In this document: positions 23,835 through 26,232 of the stretch, piece by piece
Layout: each line of letters opens with the position of its first letter
Numbering within the stretch: position 1 is the first letter of the stretch
Assembly (NCBI GenBank): GCA_964389005.1
Contig: CAYMCV010000023.1
Coordinates: 1 to 26,232 of the forward strand
DNA length: 26,232 nt
Source: CAYMCV01 sp964389005
GTDB taxonomy: Bacteria; Bacillota; Clostridia; Lachnospirales; Lachnospiraceae
Reading direction: 5' to 3'
Notes under the pieces: generated by a model
The model's database searches: none
Seen by the model: the letters and a program-made list of their open reading frames with translations, nothing else
Told to the model about the DNA's origin: nothing
Made by a program: the position numbers and the translations under genes

Positions 23835-24740
23835 TCATCGAATATATTTTTCGTCTCTGTCCTTAATCTCTTCATATAATCTTCGGTAATTCTCATATCG
23901 AATCGAACTGATTTGTCCTTTTTGCAAGGCATCCTTAACGCCGCAAATCGGTTCATAGATATGCGAACACCCTTTGAACCTGCATGCATCTTCCATCGGG
24001 ATGAATTCCGGATAAAAATTACGCAACTCTTCCTTGCGAATATCCGGCAACTGCAAAGAACTGAACCCCGGTGTATCCATGATGTAAGTATCCGGTTCCC
24101 CGCCAACGGGAAATAGTTCGGAATGACGCGTCGTATGCTTACCCCGTTCGATTTTTACGCTGATTTCTCCGGTCGGCATGACCTCCCTTTGACAAATCGC
24201 ATTAATGATCGTTGATTTCCCGACACCGCTCGGTCCGGCAACCGCTGTTGTCTTTCCGCGCAAAATTGCTCGTAATTCATCAATTCCTTCACCGCAAACC
24301 GCACTTGTAAACAACACTTTATTTCCACATGCTTCATAACTCTTTGCCAATGAATTCAGTTGTGATTCATCCGCAATATCCTGCTTATTGAAACAAATCG
24401 TACAGTCAAGATTCTGTTCCTGTAACATAATCAAAAAACGGTCCAACAGATTAAAGTTCGGTTCCGGTTTGACCACGGAAAAAATGATGACTGCCCGATC
24501 GACATTGGCAACTGCCGGTCGCAACAATTCACTTCGACGCGGTAAAATATGCGTGATGTTACCTTTGAACTGTTCTTCATCTATACACTGCATCCTGACA
24601 AAATCGCCAACCAACGGCTTTTTTGCATCTTTTCTGAAAATGCCTTTGGCGTGACACTCATACACGCCACGACCATACACATGAATATAGTAAAATCCGG
24701 CAATTCCCTTGATGATTCTTCCCTCATGTACCTCCTGCAT
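23835..24740 (-). CDS. rsgA: Ribosome small subunit-dependent GTPase RsgA
   Basis: RsgA is a circularly permuted GTPase that acts late in 30S subunit assembly. The 301-residue protein has an N-terminal OB fold (EGRIIKGIAGFYYIHV), the GTPase motifs in permuted order (G4 NKQD, then G1 GPSGVGKSTI, then G3 DTPGFSS) and a C-terminal zinc site CRFKGCSHIYEPICGVKDALQKG. Longer in-frame starts reach back into prkC; the ATG at 24740 (MQEVHEGRIIKG) is preferred for its AAAGG site and because the conserved fold starts just after it. It follows the prkC stop by 16 bases. Confidence 0.96.
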   Translation of the reverse strand: MQEVHEGRIIKGIAGFYYIHVYGRGVYECHAKGIFRKDAKKPLVGDFVRMQCIDEEQFKGNITHILPRRSELLRPAVANVDRAVIIFSVVKPEPNFNLLDRFLIMLQEQNLDCTICFNKQDIADESQLNSLAKSYEACGNKVLFTSAVCGEGIDELRAILRGKTTAVAGPSGVGKSTIINAICQREVMPTGEISVKIERGKHTTRHSELFPVGGEPDTYIMDTPGFSSLQLPDIRKEELRNFYPEFIPMEDACRFKGCSHIYEPICGVKDALQKGQISSIRYENYRRLYEEIKDRDEKYIR

Positions 24741-24756
24741 ATCCTGCCTTTCAAAA

Positions 24757-26232
24757 CTACTCAAAGTAGACTTCATATTGATACACATCTTGCGCAGGGA
24801 CATTCTGTACAACCGGATTGCCCGCTTCATCCACGCTTTCCTGCTGCACATATACCGTATACGTTACCGTTACGGTTCCGCCTGATACGCCCCAAATATT
24901 CGTTAAAACAATCGGAACCGGGAACGAATCGGTTGATGTGCTGAACAACTCCGTTCCGTCTGTGTTGCTACGCAAAACAATCTGCGCAGAACCACCTTGG
25001 TAATGCTCCGGTTGCGGTACACTGATATTGCAATTGTAATACTTCAATTCCGGTCCCAAACTAAGTTTGATGTCCACTCCTGTTTCCGGTTCAACAGAGG
25101 CACCCACGGTATAACTCTGGTAACAAACCAATCCCGCCGCGACTTCGTCATTATACTCCTCACTGACCGAAGAACAAACCAAACCGGCATTGAGCAATGT
25201 TTCTTTCGCACCCTCCTCGGTCATCCCTGTCAAGCTCGGAACTTGAACCTGTTCGACATCACGACCTTTACTGATGGTCAGTGTAACGGTTCCTCCACGG
25301 CTAATCAGTTCGCCCTGACCGGGTGTTTGAGAAATCACAAGTCCCTTTGCTACATCCTTGCTTGATTCTTCATTTTTAACAACCGTAAAACCTTCTTTCT
25401 CAAGAGCTGCGGTCGCTTCAGCCTCGGTTAAGCCAACCACATTTGCTACGTTAACACCGTCTTGACCTGTGCTGACTGTAATCGAAACCACGGAATAAGC
25501 ATTGACTTCTGTGTTTGCCGCCGGAACGGTTTTCATGACCTGATTGGCTTCGTACTCCGATGACGGTTCATATGCGATGGAACAACTTAAGTGTTGTTCG
25601 TTTAACAAATTCTGTGCGTCTGCGATAGATTTGCCCAATACATCCGGAACAATTACAGATGAAGTGCTCTCACTTCCTGTTTTGGGTAAATCATCTCCGA
25701 AAATACCGATTGCAAGCCCTGCAAAATAAATCACGATACAGCCAATCAAAATTGCCGATAACACAATCAATATGCTTTTGATTTTATCGCTAGCGGAATC
25801 TTCTTCCTCAAATTGCTCCACTGCCTGCTTCTTGGTTGTCGGCTTCACCGGTTTCTTTGCAACCCGCTTCTTCGCATGCGGTCGCTGCGTAGACGTTTCC
25901 GCTGTTTGGGTACTTTTACTCTTCTTCTGAATTTCTTGTTCCGAAGTCCTCCGACGTACCGGTCGTGTCACTTCTTCCTCGTTTGTTGTTTTTTTAACTT
26001 TGCTTCGTTGCGCCATCACACGCTCTTTCACTTCTGCCTGCGGCAAAACGCGTGTCTCATCCTTCGCAGGTTTCGTTGAAACCGGTCGTATCTCTGCAGT
26101 CGCTTTCTCGACGGTTGTAATTCCGCCTTGATTGGCCGCAGATATAACCATGTTGTCACTCACATCTGCAATTCTGTTTTTCTTTATTTTCTGCAATTCT
26201 TCTTCGGAAACGGCTCTTGTAATCCCTGCTTG
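24757..26232 (-). CDS. prkC: PASTA-domain Ser/Thr protein kinase PrkC/Stk (N-terminal kinase domain outside window)
   Basis: The C-terminal 491 residues of a PASTA kinase, which senses muropeptides or lipid II and phosphorylates growth and cell-wall proteins. The frame is open to the last base, and the first visible residues (QAGITRAVSEEELQKIKKN) are linker, so the kinase domain lies off the window. Visible: a long basic Lys/Arg/Thr-rich cytoplasmic linker (to about 145), a transmembrane helix (about 153-176), three PASTA repeats (about 193-256, 259-322, 328-393) and a C-terminal beta-rich region of about 98 residues, likely Ig-like, rich in Val/Thr. The neighbours rsgA and rpe support the identity. 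The kinase itself is inferred, not seen. Confidence 0.9.
   Translation of the reverse strand, partial: QAGITRAVSEEELQKIKKNRIADVSDNMVISAANQGGITTVEKATAEIRPVSTKPAKDETRVLPQAEVKERVMAQRSKVKKTTNEEEVTRPVRRRTSEQEIQKKSKSTQTAETSTQRPHAKKRVAKKPVKPTTKKQAVEQFEEEDSASDKIKSILIVLSAILIGCIVIYFAGLAIGIFGDDLPKTGSESTSSVIVPDVLGKSIADAQNLLNEQHLSCSIAYEPSSEYEANQVMKTVPAANTEVNAYSVVSITVSTGQDGVNVANVVGLTEAEATAALEKEGFTVVKNEESSKDVAKGLVISQTPGQGELISRGGTVTLTISKGRDVEQVQVPSLTGMTEEGAKETLLNAGLVCSSVSEEYNDEVAAGLVCYQSYTVGASVEPETGVDIKLSLGPELKYYNCNISVPQPEHYQGGSAQIVLRSNTDGTELFSTSTDSFPVPIVLTNIWGVSGGTVTVTYTVYVQQESVDEAGNPVVQNVPAQDVYQYEVYFE

Noticed and set aside
25252..25258. TTCGACA 0A-like 7-mer
   Set aside because: It is inside the prkC PASTA coding region with no promoter context.

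Overview
The window looks like a chromosomal segment from a motile, endospore-forming Clostridia. Lachnospiraceae is the most likely family, judging from overall protein character; no rRNA or other marker was available to test this. It carries flagellar basal-body genes, the sporulation sigma factors SigE and SigG with the SigE-processing protease SpoIIGA, CodY, and a division/cell-wall (dcw) cluster. Nearly everything is on the minus strand; only sigG is on the plus strand. A 10-base run of N (16975-16984) shows this is a draft assembly.

Layout from left to right: (1) 1-3703, minus, start of a fla/che operon read flgB, flgC, fliE, fliF, fliG (fliG is cut by the window edge). (2) 3704-4006, a 303-bp intergenic region with the codY terminator, a perfect DnaA box and a sigma-A-type flgB promoter whose spacer holds a perfect Spo0A box. 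(3) 4007-7443, minus, ylmC-like gene, topA and codY. (4) 7595-9934, sporulation block: sigG (plus) runs tail-to-tail into sigE (minus), the two sharing four stop-codon bases, with spoIIGA upstream of sigE. (5) 10075-21659, minus, dcw cluster read mraZ, rsmH, ftsL, two class B PBPs, mraY, murD, ftsW/spoVE, divIB, ftsZ. (6) 22008-26232, minus, prkC (partial), rsgA, rpe, ychF.

How it fits together: MraZ probably controls the dcw transcript through four contiguous 10-bp boxes plus one upstream box around the mraZ promoter. The dcw genes make lipid I and septal peptidoglycan and assemble the divisome; ftsZ has an extra predicted promoter and a strong terminator. Just beyond ftsZ, a Spo0A-type promoter is predicted for spoIIGA-sigE, so the sporulation switch follows directly on the division operon. 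Spo0A may also act on flagellar transcription. The PASTA kinase PrkC and ribosome-associated GTPases RsgA and YchF complete a growth-control neighbourhood.

No tRNA, rRNA, CRISPR array, insertion sequence, phage gene or obvious horizontally acquired island was seen. The novelty here is regulatory and organisational: the MraZ box array, Spo0A and DnaA sites upstream of flgB, the inverted sigG, an atypical pro-SigE leader, and a PBP with KTA in place of KTG. Promoters and binding sites were found by eye against consensus and are predictions.
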